A stretch of DNA of 64,000 bases, from NCBI RefSeq assembly GCF_017873395.1, contig NZ_JAGGKC010000001.1, positions 124,001-188,000 on the forward strand, read 5' to 3'. Made by a program: the position numbers and the translations under genes. The notes beneath the pieces were generated by a model. It had not been told where the DNA came from and ran no database searches. It worked only from the letters and a program-made list of their open reading frames with translations. This document shows, in pieces, positions 52,888 to 62,479 of this stretch; the first letter of the stretch is position 1; every line of letters starts with the position of its first letter. Origin of the DNA: Youngiibacter multivorans (GTDB taxonomy: Bacteria > Bacillota > Clostridia > Clostridiales > Clostridiaceae).

Positions 52888-53536
52888 GAAGGTATGCATA
52901 TCTATCTTATTAACTCATATTTTTGATGTAGCGGTTAAGTATAGAACTTTACTAGTGCTTTTTCATTGAGAGAATTGGTACCATCATAAACTTAGGGAAC
53001 GGTTCATCCTGCTTTTTTATATAAGCCCTTATTTTCAACTTTATCTATACCTTGTGCTAGCATACTCATAGGTTAATTCCATGCGCTCAAAGTTGTTGGT
53101 TGGATGGATGCCTCCTAATATAATTTAAGATTTCAGTTTAGATAAGCAAATGAAAGAGTTATAAATTATACAAGGCTAATGATGTTACCATATACAGAAC
53201 CAAGAAAATGGTAAGAACAGATTTGAGACTACTGCAATCTGAAGAAGCATCCTTGATATGTGACTTGTTAATTATAAGCCATTTCTGGTTAAGCAGCAGG
53301 GTAAGGGGTCGGCTACATGCATGGAACCAACATGCTGAGAATCTATGCAATTACAGACATCAAAGCATTTAGCCGAATAACTGAAAGAAGAGGCATCCAA
53401 GTAACAAATAACACTAAACAAGAATGCAGGATCAAACTATCGCCACATTAGCTTTTATAAACGGGAGTTGAGGTGGCGGTTGTTCTTTCAGTCATTTATT
53501 AATAACAGCTGATATTAATGTTACGCATCAATATTC
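52888..53536. other. Spacer between the frl region and the Wadjet operon
   Basis: About 650 nt without a credible gene; short open frames on the minus strand lack ribosome sites. It marks a boundary at which a defence island could have inserted. No direct repeats or integrase were seen. Confidence 0.4.
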
Positions 53537-53545
53537 TGGTACAAT
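53537..53545 (+). promoter_or_regulatory. Wadjet operon promoter (extended -10)
   Basis: TGGTACAAT gives an extended -10 (TACAAT at 53540-53545) 32 nt before jetD; no good -35 is seen. Confidence 0.5.
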
Positions 53546-53576
53546 AAGGGTATAGAAAAGATTGCGGAGTGGTTGT

Positions 53577-54620
53577 ATGAAAAGCAGGACATATATCGAA
53601 AAGTATCAGAAGAAGACAATAGAGCTCTCTGACATTATCCTTAATTCCTCAGAGAGTTATGAAGAGGTAGCAGACACATTGAGAATACTGGTTGCAGAGA
53701 ATTCTTTGGCTCCGGTAAAGGCCTCTGGCCTCAACGGTAGAAGACCAGCGCTCTTTAATCGCTATAAGATGATTGTAAAGAAGAAGGACTATGCAGAAGC
53801 TCTTGTAAGTATCAAGATGCTTCACCCAAAATTTGACCACCAGTATTATCTTGACCATCCAGACCTGTATCTCGCTCTTGAAGAGGAGATCGAAGCTCTC
53901 AGCAGTTTTCTTTGGAAGAGACCTGAAGAGCTTCTACATCCCATGTCAGTCAATGAACGCTCCTTCTCCATATTCGGTAAGGAGAAACTTTTGAGGTCCA
54001 TAGAGCGTCAGTTTGCAACTTATTTCAAGCTGCAGAATTTCAGTTTTATGGACCTCAACACCTATCCTACTCCTGAACCATTCTTTGAGTACATACATCC
54101 AAAGACCGAAAACGGAGAAATACTCATCATAGAGAACAAGGACACCTGGTATACTTTGCGGAAAATCATGAAAGAGGATAACTTGTCAGTTCTTTTTGGC
54201 ATTCCCTTCAAAGTGCTCCTCTACGGGGAAGGGAAGAAAATTACCAGACAGTCTGGAAGACTTATGGAGTACCAGGAAGAAGTCCTGAAAGAGAAGAGAC
54301 ACACCTTCTACTACTTCGGAGACCTGGACTATGAAGGGATATTCATATACCAGGATGCAAAGGATAAGAATCCGGAAGTGGATATAAGGCTCTTCACAGA
54401 TGCATATGAGACCATGATGACAGAAGTCCTTCATCGGGAGTATCCAGAAACCAGAGACCATAGAAATCCAAGAGCAGATTTGGAGACATTCTTAAGTAAC
54501 TTTAGTGAGGCCAGTCAGGAGAAAATAATAGGTATTTTGGAGAAGGGGCTGTATATCCCACAGGAAGTATTAAATTACAAGATCCTGAAGTCCAAAATGA
54601 AAGGAATTGAGCATGTTTGA
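53577..54620 (+). CDS. jetD: Wadjet protein JetD (Toprim-type nuclease subunit)
   Basis: 347 residues. N-terminal helical region, middle DNA-binding part, and a Toprim-like C-terminal domain: the Glu of 'EILIIENKDTW' and the Asp-x-Asp of 'YYFGDLDYEG' are the expected metal-binding residues. In characterised Wadjet systems JetD is the nuclease that cuts circular plasmid DNA once the JetABC motor has extruded it. ATG chosen 8 nt after GCGGAG; a TTG five codons upstream overlaps that site. First gene of the operon, overlapping jetA by 8 nt. Confidence 0.9.
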   Translation: MKSRTYIEKYQKKTIELSDIILNSSESYEEVADTLRILVAENSLAPVKASGLNGRRPALFNRYKMIVKKKDYAEALVSIKMLHPKFDHQYYLDHPDLYLALEEEIEALSSFLWKRPEELLHPMSVNERSFSIFGKEKLLRSIERQFATYFKLQNFSFMDLNTYPTPEPFFEYIHPKTENGEILIIENKDTWYTLRKIMKEDNLSVLFGIPFKVLLYGEGKKITRQSGRLMEYQEEVLKEKRHTFYYFGDLDYEGIFIYQDAKDKNPEVDIRLFTDAYETMMTEVLHREYPETRDHRNPRADLETFLSNFSEASQEKIIGILEKGLYIPQEVLNYKILKSKMKGIEHV

Positions 54621-56232
54621 GTTCTTAGAAGGTTTCCACCAGAGAATGCAGCTCATTGGCGTGGTGGATGCCTTAATCAATAGAAGAAACAAGAAAGCGG
54701 AACTTGAGAACCCCATTGGGGACAAGGAATTTGAAAACCTCATCTTCTCCGTTTTGGTCTTTATCATGGAGAAAACCCTCACAGAGGAAGAGGAATGCAC
54801 CATAAAGACCATATCAGGTTTTGTGGAGAAGATTATTACAGAGAACTACATTTACCCAGGGGCAAGAGACCAGGCTCTTCCTATCACAGAATACATCATC
54901 AAGACCATCCTGCAGTTTGATGGAAAGAACACATATTACCCGGTGATGAACTATGAGACTGCTGAATGGTCTCAACTACGCATTAAGCTTCTAAATGAGA
55001 AAGTGGAGGACCGTCCTCAAGGCTATGTGAGTATATATTCCCTGACAGACCAGGGGTATGATTTTCTTTTCCGTACCAAGGAAGTGGATAGTGAGCTCAG
55101 CTTCTCTGTGGAAGAGTTCAAGCTCCGTGAACTTATTAAGAGAAAGAACTACAAGAAAGCACTTCAGCAGAGCAGCAGCCTGGTCCAGATGGTACGCCAG
55201 AAGAAAAGAGATCTGGAGCAGTTTATTCAATCTGCAAGAGGCAACATACAGGATCTGGATCTAACAAAGTTTGATGAACTCATATCAAGCACATATAAGC
55301 TCCTTCTGGAGGAGTACAAAGCATTAGGAGATATTGAGAACCTTGTCCGCAAATCAGAAGAGAGGATCCGGACGGACTATGGCCTCCATGGCGAACTGAC
55401 ACCAGATCTTAAGAAAGCACAAATGGAACTTAAAAAAATCCAACAGAACCTCTCCTCTGCAAGAAAAGAACAGATGAACCTTATTAATGAGCGGGAAGGA
55501 TCCTATAAGATACTAAAATCCACATTGGAGGAAAGCTTCCAGTTCACCACGCAAAAAAGGTTCGACTTTGAACAGGAGATTTTGATGCCAATGGAAAAGC
55601 TAAGCGAGGACGGTGCCAAAGGACTATGGCGACTGTTTACCCCGCTATTTCATGTGGAACCCTGCAGACATCTCCCCATAAGCCTGTTATATAAACCACA
55701 GGGGAAACTAACTGATGAGGAATCCACAGAAGAAGTGGGAATCCTTGTGGAGGAAATTAAAGATGATGTGGAAAAAGAACACAATGAGAAAATCAATAGG
55801 ATCTATCTCAAAATCCTTCTAAACATTGTGGAAGAAGCAGGGAAAAGGGATGGCTCCATTGAATTTAAGATCCTATGCGAAGAGCTGAAGAAAGATGAGG
55901 AGACCTTCAGAGCCTTGACCCATGAGAATCTCCTATTTATTACCATCCTGAAACTCTATGAGATGGAGACCTTGGATGTATGTGCATGGCGTGAATCAGA
56001 AAAGGCATTTCTCGGAAACATCACAGGGGAATTCAATGTGGACACACTTCTTTATCAGCTTCTTAATACGGGAACAATCTTTGACCAGGTGGACAAGATC
56101 ATCTTCACTAAAATTGCAAATGACAGTTTTGAAGTGGTTCTGGAGGAGAAGAAGGAATCAATTCTCTACAGGACCAAGGTTGAGCTCGACAATATCAGCA
56201 TAAAGGTGGTGAACCGCAATGGAAAATATTAG
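54613..56232 (+). CDS. jetA: Wadjet protein JetA (kleisin-like subunit)
   Basis: 539 residues. Winged-helix-like N-terminus ('FLEGFHQRMQLIGVVDALINRR'), long central coiled coils (about 180-330, 'DLEQFIQSARGNIQDLDLTKFDELIS...') and a C-terminal winged helix. The composition fits the DUF5716-type JetA of type II Wadjet. It links the JetC SMC-like dimer, as MukF does in MukBEF. AAAGGAATTG precedes the ATG, inside jetD; a TTG two codons upstream is an alternative. Confidence 0.85.
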   Translation: MFEFLEGFHQRMQLIGVVDALINRRNKKAELENPIGDKEFENLIFSVLVFIMEKTLTEEEECTIKTISGFVEKIITENYIYPGARDQALPITEYIIKTILQFDGKNTYYPVMNYETAEWSQLRIKLLNEKVEDRPQGYVSIYSLTDQGYDFLFRTKEVDSELSFSVEEFKLRELIKRKNYKKALQQSSSLVQMVRQKKRDLEQFIQSARGNIQDLDLTKFDELISSTYKLLLEEYKALGDIENLVRKSEERIRTDYGLHGELTPDLKKAQMELKKIQQNLSSARKEQMNLINEREGSYKILKSTLEESFQFTTQKRFDFEQEILMPMEKLSEDGAKGLWRLFTPLFHVEPCRHLPISLLYKPQGKLTDEESTEEVGILVEEIKDDVEKEHNEKINRIYLKILLNIVEEAGKRDGSIEFKILCEELKKDEETFRALTHENLLFITILKLYEMETLDVCAWRESEKAFLGNITGEFNVDTLLYQLLNTGTIFDQVDKIIFTKIANDSFEVVLEEKKESILYRTKVELDNISIKVVNRNGKY

Positions 56233-56929
56233 AACAGCCTCGGCAATATTAAAGATACTAATGGAAGATGGAAAACTCACGAGAGCAGCACATAAGGATC
56301 TCTTCCTCACCTATATCAGTGAGGTGGAGATAGAAGAGATATTAAATACCATGACAGAAGAACTGGACGCTGAGGTGTTAAGGGTAAACAACAACCTCTA
56401 CCTAGTACCCTCTCAGGAGAATGAGCTTCTTGGATTTCGCCACAGGGATGCAAGGGAATGGTTCGGTGGAGGGGCAAGGCAAGCTGACGCCTTTCTTGCC
56501 TACTATATCTCGGCGGTTATCCTGCATCTCTTTTACGGCGGAAAGAACCGGGATCCTAAGCAAAGAGAGTTCCTCTCACTTGTGCATGTGGTGGAGGAAA
56601 TCGATCGAAGAGTCTCTGATGTGTTGAATAACAAGGAAAGGGCAGCAGAAGTTGACAAGGAGTACAGCACTAACTTTGAGAACTGCGCACAGGTATGGGA
56701 CATCAAGAAAGGCCATGAGGAAAACAGCAGGCTCACAACGAAAATGGGCTTTCTGTTAAGAGTGATGAGGCTTCTCAATAATGAGGGGCTAATCCTTATA
56801 TCAGAAAATGAGAAGGAAATCAGGACTACAGAAAAGCTTGATGACCTGATGCTCCACTATTATCTTAATGAAGACCGGGTCCAGGAAATTGAGAGGATAT
56901 TCAGGGAGGTAGACAATGCCGAAAATTAA
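56219..56929 (+). CDS. jetB: Wadjet protein JetB (MukE/KITE-like subunit)
   Basis: 236 residues, two winged-helix-like halves ('ASAILKILMEDGKLTRAAHKDLFLTYI', 'LGFLLRVMRLLNNEGLILI'-type segments). Small helical KITE-type proteins dimerise and bind JetA in the Wadjet complex. Overlaps jetA by 14 nt and jetC by 14 nt, so all four proteins should be made in fixed ratio. Assignment rests on position and size as much as on sequence. Confidence 0.82.
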   Translation: MENIRTASAILKILMEDGKLTRAAHKDLFLTYISEVEIEEILNTMTEELDAEVLRVNNNLYLVPSQENELLGFRHRDAREWFGGGARQADAFLAYYISAVILHLFYGGKNRDPKQREFLSLVHVVEEIDRRVSDVLNNKERAAEVDKEYSTNFENCAQVWDIKKGHEENSRLTTKMGFLLRVMRLLNNEGLILISENEKEIRTTEKLDDLMLHYYLNEDRVQEIERIFREVDNAEN

Positions 56930-59900
56930 CAGAATCCGCATCATCAACTTTTCATATAATGGGGACAAACGTCTGATTTTAGACGAGCTCTTCAATCTTC
57001 ATCAGGGGGAAGATGCCCTCATAAGCCTGAAGAACGGCGGAGGAAAAAGTGTTCTGGTTCAGGCACTGATGCAGCCTATACTACCTAATGTCAGGCTTCA
57101 GAACAGGAAGATGAGTGATTTCTTTGCAAGGAAAAAGCAACCTGCCTATATACTTATTGAGTGGAAGCTGGATGACAATGGCGGTAATTTGCTCACCGGC
57201 ATTGCCATGATGAACAAAGAAAGCGGCTTCCAGGAGCAAGAGGATGGCACCAACGCTGTAAAATACTTCACGTTCACCAGCCACTACAAACTTACCGATG
57301 CAATGGACATCAGACATATTGAACTCACTGTAAAAGATAAGAATAGAATCGTTGTTAAAAATTATGGTGAGTCTCAGAAGTATATCCAGGAAGCCAGGAA
57401 AAGACATAGCGCAAGTATCGCTCATTTCTCTGAGAATGATAAGACCGCATATAAGAAACACCTGGAGAGCTTCAATATACATCCGGATGAATGGAAGACT
57501 GTGCTTCTTCCTGTAAATTCTGAAGAGGGGGGGCTTATCAAGATATTTGAGAAGTGCAGAACCCCTAGGATGCTTCTTCGGGACTGGATCCTAAATACCG
57601 TGAACAAGGTTATTTTTGATGACCAGAATGAAGCCCAGAGCCTTACTGAGATGATGGGAACCCTTGCCCAGTCCATGATCGAAAATGAATCCTATATCCT
57701 TGAGAGAGACCTTCTAAAAGGCTTCTCAGACAGACTGAAAATATTGAGCAAAGATGTATGCAATGCTGCCTCAACTCATTCAGAGATGATTGAGAAAGAG
57801 CAGGAGCTAAGATCTCTTGAGCAGTTTCTCCTTACAGAGCTGGCTCGACTTGAAAAAGAGAAGGTAGAAGCGGAAGAGGATCTTGAGGAGAAGAAAAAAG
57901 AGCTTACCCGAATAGAACAGGAGAAGCTATCCGAAGACTATCATAAGGCAGAAGAGGAACTGGAGCAGCACAAAGCTCTGGCACAGGAGAAGAAGAACGA
58001 GTATGACCTTGTGGATGAAGAACATAGCAGAGTTCTCCACAATATAGAGGTCATGGATGCAAGAATGACCTATGATGAAATGGCCGTTCTTCTGGAAAGA
58101 AAAGCTGAGATTGAAACGGAACTTAATAGACTTAAGGAGCCTTCTGAAGATCAGGAGAAGATGGAAAGGTTGGCCTATTCTATTAAGGTTGCCTATGAAG
58201 ATAAGCACAGGGAGCTTGCAGCGAAGCTTAACAACTTGAGAACCCAGCTCATGGAGCACAATGAAAGGAAAGAAGCGAATAGTAGAGAAGAAGAGGAAAT
58301 CCGAGAATCTGAAAAGAAGGCCATCATGGGAAAAGCCACGCTATGCAGTAGCCTCGAAGCCTTTGAAAAAGAGGAAAAAGGTCTCTTTGATAGTTACAAT
58401 ATAACAGTCCAGAGAAATCTCATGAAGGGCCTCGATGAGAAAGCAATGGAGATACTGACAAGAAACCTTGTGGAGCAGGTAGCTCTTAATCAGAAATCCA
58501 TGCAGAAGACAGATGAACAGAAAATAAAAGCACAATATGAAGAGGAAACTGTTCTAAAAGAAATTCCCAAGACCGAAAACGAGAAAAATCAGAAAGAGGA
58601 TCTGCTTAAAAAGCTACAGGAGGATATCAAAGACTTTGAGATAAAAAAAGAAAAACTTCTGGGTATTCTTCACCGATATGGACTCAGTCAGTCGAAGAGA
58701 TTCCAGAAGGACTATCTACTGCTCATGATGAAGGAGCTTCTTGAGACAGGCCATGAAAGACTCGATGATGTCAAAGAGGAAATAAGGAGCATTGAAAAGA
58801 GAATGGCTGCTCTGGAAAGCGGTATTCTGCATGTCTCCAAAGAATTCCACGACCACCTGGTAAATAATGGGATTGAGTTTGATACAGGAGAACATTATCT
58901 TCAGAACCACACGGTAGAAATAAGAAGCAGGCTTCTGAAAGAGAACTCACTTCTCCCATACTCTTTCATTATGACAGAAGAGGAGCTTGAAAAGCTCAAA
59001 GAAGTGAAACTGGAACATCCTCTTCTGCAGCCAGTGCCCATTTTAACCTATGGAAGTCTGGGGGAACATGACAAGGAAGGATCGGTTCTAACCCTTGGTA
59101 ATGGCAGGGTAATTATAGTAGAGCCAGATCTCAAGCTTTTTGAGAGTGGAGGGATTGAAAACTACAGAAGCGAGCTTGAGAAGATACTTCAGGTGGAGAA
59201 GGAGAGCCGAAAACACTATGAAGAGTATCTGGAGGAGCTAAGGGTAAGTGAAAGATTAGTAGAGGATTTTAGCTACACTGAAACTTTCTACAAGGAGTCA
59301 AAGGAAGAGGAAGGCAGGATCCTTAATTCGATAACCTCGCTCCTTGAGAAGGGAAAATCTCTTGAAAAAAGAAGAACGGAGCTTCGCCAGTTATTTATTG
59401 ACCTGGAAAAGCTTAAGGAAGAGCAGAGGAAGAACCTGGAGGAATCGGAAAAGAAGATCAGGAAATTGGAAGTTCACCTTGCGAAAAACAGGGACTATGA
59501 AAGGAACTACCAAAGAGAACAGGAACTTAAAAAAGAACTGGAGCAGTATGGAAAGAAGCTTCAGCAATTGAAAATAGAGCGGGATAAATTTTTTGAGGAG
59601 GAGAAGGAGGCTGACAAAGACCTCTCACGCCTTGAAGAGGAGGATCGCATCATTCAGATAGATAAGATGGAGTTTCAAAACGCTTCTGAAAAGATACTGG
59701 AGGAAGGAAGCATAGAAGTGCTTCTGGCGATGTACAGGAAATATCAGGAAGAGATCAATGGGAACATTGGAAACCTTGAGAAGGATCTTTCCTTGAGATC
59801 ATCAGAGCTGAACGGGAAAAAGAAGAAACTCGAAAGACTGGGTATTCCGGCGGAGGAGTATCTAAGGATAAGGTATCTGGAGTCTGAATATGACAGTCTA

Positions 59901-61331
59901 AGAGCTAATGGGAAAAGACTTAGTTTAGAAAAAGAGGAGAAAGCAAAACGGCAAAATAACGCAGATTTAAAAGTGGCTAAACTCTCGGGTAACTGTGAAA
60001 CAAAGAGAGAAGACATGAGGAATAAGGGCGTTATGCTTCTTGATCGGGAAGATATTCATGGAAACTACAAGGAGAGGGAAGATAAGTGCAGAACCTCCAT
60101 GAGAAAGCTGGCAGAGCTGGGAAAAATTCTGGAAAATACCACGAGAAACTATAGGGAAGTCCGGGATAAGATTGAGGATAAGCTCCGTGAGAGTAAAATC
60201 AAGGACAACATTAAAATCTGGGATAAGGACAGAGATGTGGAGAAAGGATTCAGGGAAGTTTCAGTGAATCTGCTGTCGCTTCAGAAGAGGCTTACAGATG
60301 AGAAGATTGAGATCCAGCAGAATTTAAGAAACTTAAAAGATGACTATAAAGAGAAACATCAGCATCTGACCAGCATACTTTATCACACAGAGAAGACGCA
60401 TGACAGCGCAGAGAAAAATTCGGAGAAATACTACTATCTGTATGAATACCTGGAAAATCAGCTCGACAATCTTTCGAAGCTAATCAAGATTCAGGAGACG
60501 CAGCTTGAGAATATGGAAAGAAGCTTCCACGATGCGGTAATGCAGAGCTATAACCTTGCCAAGGAAATCTATGACCATGTGAATAGGGTGGCTGATGACT
60601 CAAGTATTCAGCTGGAAGGCAGAAACCGGAAAGTAAAGATGATTGAGATTCTCCTTAGGGAGCTGGAACCGGAAGAAAAAGGGTTTGAAGCCATGAGGCT
60701 CTATATAAGAGAACGGGCAAATGACGTCAAGGAGCAGCTGAAGAGTGGCAAGACCAGGAAAGATGTGAAGGATATGATTTCCAGATTCATGTCCAGCGAA
60801 GAGCTGCTAAATGTCATTTCAGATCTTTCGGATCTTCGGATTAAAGCCTATAAGGTAGACATCAATGCCCAGAACAGCAAAGCTAAGGACTGGGAGAAGG
60901 TCATGCGGGAAAACTCTGGCGGTGAGCGTTTTGTATCCTTCTTTGCGGTAATGGTTGCCCTAATGTCGTATGCAAGAAATGCAAAAAGAACCACCGAGGA
61001 TTATAACAAGAAGAATATGGACAGCAAGGTACTCCTCATGGACAATCCGTTTGGTCCCATATCCTCAGACCATCTTCTAAAGCCGTTGTTTGATATTGCC
61101 AAGAAATACAATACGCAGCTCATCTGCCTGACAGACCTCAAGCAGAACTCTATTATGAATCAGTTCAAGGTGATATTCATGATGAAGATTGTGCCAAATG
61201 TAGCTGGTACCATGGAGTATCTGAAGGTTGAGGAGAGCGCTTATAATGGAGAAGAGGATTTCACCGAAGAGAACTTAGAGATGCTGAACTACTACCAGGA
61301 GATTGAGCAAATCAGCATGCTGGATAGCTAA
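56916..61331 (+). CDS. jetC: Wadjet protein JetC (SMC/MukB-like ATPase)
   Basis: 1471 residues. Walker A Gly-Gly-Gly-Lys-Ser at 41-45, two long Glu/Lys-rich coiled-coil arms (about 270-600 and 780-1250) around a hinge-like globular part (about 620-760), ABC signature 'NSGGERF' at about 1332 and Walker B 'VLLMDNPFGPIS' at about 1371. It drives DNA loop extrusion on circular plasmids, leading to cleavage by JetD. Hairpin at 61382 follows. Confidence 0.93.
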   Translation: MPKINRIRIINFSYNGDKRLILDELFNLHQGEDALISLKNGGGKSVLVQALMQPILPNVRLQNRKMSDFFARKKQPAYILIEWKLDDNGGNLLTGIAMMNKESGFQEQEDGTNAVKYFTFTSHYKLTDAMDIRHIELTVKDKNRIVVKNYGESQKYIQEARKRHSASIAHFSENDKTAYKKHLESFNIHPDEWKTVLLPVNSEEGGLIKIFEKCRTPRMLLRDWILNTVNKVIFDDQNEAQSLTEMMGTLAQSMIENESYILERDLLKGFSDRLKILSKDVCNAASTHSEMIEKEQELRSLEQFLLTELARLEKEKVEAEEDLEEKKKELTRIEQEKLSEDYHKAEEELEQHKALAQEKKNEYDLVDEEHSRVLHNIEVMDARMTYDEMAVLLERKAEIETELNRLKEPSEDQEKMERLAYSIKVAYEDKHRELAAKLNNLRTQLMEHNERKEANSREEEEIRESEKKAIMGKATLCSSLEAFEKEEKGLFDSYNITVQRNLMKGLDEKAMEILTRNLVEQVALNQKSMQKTDEQKIKAQYEEETVLKEIPKTENEKNQKEDLLKKLQEDIKDFEIKKEKLLGILHRYGLSQSKRFQKDYLLLMMKELLETGHERLDDVKEEIRSIEKRMAALESGILHVSKEFHDHLVNNGIEFDTGEHYLQNHTVEIRSRLLKENSLLPYSFIMTEEELEKLKEVKLEHPLLQPVPILTYGSLGEHDKEGSVLTLGNGRVIIVEPDLKLFESGGIENYRSELEKILQVEKESRKHYEEYLEELRVSERLVEDFSYTETFYKESKEEEGRILNSITSLLEKGKSLEKRRTELRQLFIDLEKLKEEQRKNLEESEKKIRKLEVHLAKNRDYERNYQREQELKKELEQYGKKLQQLKIERDKFFEEEKEADKDLSRLEEEDRIIQIDKMEFQNASEKILEEGSIEVLLAMYRKYQEEINGNIGNLEKDLSLRSSELNGKKKKLERLGIPAEEYLRIRYLESEYDSLRANGKRLSLEKEEKAKRQNNADLKVAKLSGNCETKREDMRNKGVMLLDREDIHGNYKEREDKCRTSMRKLAELGKILENTTRNYREVRDKIEDKLRESKIKDNIKIWDKDRDVEKGFREVSVNLLSLQKRLTDEKIEIQQNLRNLKDDYKEKHQHLTSILYHTEKTHDSAEKNSEKYYYLYEYLENQLDNLSKLIKIQETQLENMERSFHDAVMQSYNLAKEIYDHVNRVADDSSIQLEGRNRKVKMIEILLRELEPEEKGFEAMRLYIRERANDVKEQLKSGKTRKDVKDMISRFMSSEELLNVISDLSDLRIKAYKVDINAQNSKAKDWEKVMRENSGGERFVSFFAVMVALMSYARNAKRTTEDYNKKNMDSKVLLMDNPFGPISSDHLLKPLFDIAKKYNTQLICLTDLKQNSIMNQFKVIFMMKIVPNVAGTMEYLKVEESAYNGEEDFTEENLEMLNYYQEIEQISMLDS

Positions 61332-61381
61332 ATGGAACACTCTTAAAGATATCCAAGATTGACTTATCAATTGAAGGAGCA

Positions 61382-61416
61382 AGGAGAGGTACAAGATTTA
61401 ATTTGTACCCTCCTCT
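61382..61416 (+). terminator. Hairpin after jetC
   Basis: AGGAGAGGTACAA/TTGTACCCTCCTCT, about 12 pairs with one bulge and an 8-nt loop. It lies between two convergent genes and lacks a strong U-run; weak bidirectional terminator. Confidence 0.6.
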
Positions 61417-61460
61417 CAACCAAAAGAAAGGTTGGTCATACCTATAGGCATAATTCGATT

Positions 61461-61862
61461 TTACTTATGGTACGGTTCACCGTGCATTATCCTATAAGCC
61501 CTGTAAATCTGCTCATAAAGGCAGACGGTGTTTAAACTTGGAGACAGCTCCATTGAAGTAAGTGAGATCGCATCATCAGCTTTTCCGTACTTCATTCCTA
61601 TTATGAACGCGATACTGGAGATGCCGGAGGTTGCAAGGTTTGAGAGCTCTCTTGAGAATTCTTCCGAAGACACGCTCCTGCCTTTAGGTCTAATCTGAAT
61701 AACATGGGTCTTGTCATTAAGGGCAGCTTCTAAAGTGGAGCTGTCCTTTAACTTTGTAAGCTTAATCTTGCAGTATCTTCCAAGACGCTTTGCGTATTCA
61801 TTTATGGCATCGATATAGTATTCCTCAAAAAAGGTATCCATCACAAAAATCTCAAAATTCAA
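61461..61862 (-). CDS. Divergent RlmH-like SPOUT methyltransferase
   Basis: 133 residues. Recognised by the C-terminal RlmH hallmark 'LYEQIYRAYRIMHGEPYHK' and the N-terminal 'YIDAINEYAKRLGRYCKIKLTKLKD'. RlmH methylates pseudouridine 1915 of 23S rRNA. Here the protein is about 25 residues shorter than usual, and the SAM-binding 'FVIGGSLG' loop reads 'FIIGMKYG', so catalysis may be altered. An ATG at 61871 directly abuts AGGAGG; the TTG 9 nt after AGGAGG is a better start. Probably a second, diverged paralogue; the housekeeping rlmH would be elsewhere. Confidence 0.75.
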   Translation of the reverse strand: MNFEIFVMDTFFEEYYIDAINEYAKRLGRYCKIKLTKLKDSSTLEAALNDKTHVIQIRPKGRSVSSEEFSRELSNLATSGISSIAFIIGMKYGKADDAISLTSMELSPSLNTVCLYEQIYRAYRIMHGEPYHK

Positions 61863-61963
61863 GTTCTTCATCCTCCTGAAATGGTTTAGTTAGAGTATAC
61901 ATCATCAGATTTATGATATACAGGGAGCAGGGAGGTTGAAAATAAGTTTGAGTAATGAATTGT

Positions 61964-62011
61964 TTGCAATTGAATTGTCTTTAATATTTATACTAATTAG
62001 TGTATATTAGT
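61964..62011 (+). promoter_or_regulatory. Promoter and operator of the marR-exporter operon
   Basis: TTGCAA (61964-61969) and TATACT (61989-61994, 19-nt spacing) precede the start by only 20 nt. ACTAATTAGT (61992-62001) is a perfect palindrome, and its half-site recurs as ATTAGT (62006-62011). A MarR dimer here would cover the -10 and the start point. Confidence 0.6.
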
Positions 62012-62014
62012 GCC

Positions 62015-62479
62015 ATGGAAAATAAAAAAAGCTATGGAACACAAAACGATTTGAATCTGAAGCTTGTCATTGCGCTGAGCAGAGCGACAACTGGGCTGCA
62101 CAGGGGAGCTTCAAGGAACATGAAGGAAAATGGTCTCACACCGTCCCAATTCGAAGTACTGGAGGTGCTTTATCACAAGGGGGCAATGAAGGTGAATGAG
62201 ATCAAGGAAAAGATCCTTGCATCCAGCGGAAACATGACAGTAATTCTGGCAAATCTGGAAAAAGACGGATATATTGGAAGGATCATGTGCAAGACAGATC
62301 GCAGGGCATTTATCCTGGAGATAACAGAAAAAGGGAAAGAAGTCATGGACAGGACATTCCCGCTTCACATAGACTATCTTGATGATGCACTTAAGAACCT
62401 GGATGAGTCGGAAAAAAGGGACATTATAAGGCTTCTTAAGAAAATGCAGGGGCTTGGTGGCATAGATGAGGATAAGTAG
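62015..62479 (+). CDS. MarR-family regulator of the adjacent exporter
   Basis: 154 residues. MarR winged helix: 'GLTPSQFEVLEVLYHKGAMKVNEIKEKILASSGNMTVILANLEKDGYI' and wing 'TDRRAFILEITEKGKEVM'. Its stop overlaps the exporter start by 14 nt, so it almost certainly controls that gene. No Shine-Dalgarno sequence precedes the ATG, and the predicted transcript start is about 14 nt upstream, so translation may be nearly leaderless. Confidence 0.9.
   Translation: MENKKSYGTQNDLNLKLVIALSRATTGLHRGASRNMKENGLTPSQFEVLEVLYHKGAMKVNEIKEKILASSGNMTVILANLEKDGYIGRIMCKTDRRAFILEITEKGKEVMDRTFPLHIDYLDDALKNLDESEKRDIIRLLKKMQGLGGIDEDK

Noticed and set aside
53159..53350. A 63-codon minus-strand frame in the spacer before the Wadjet operon.
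   Set aside because: No ribosome site, no recognisable family, atypical composition.
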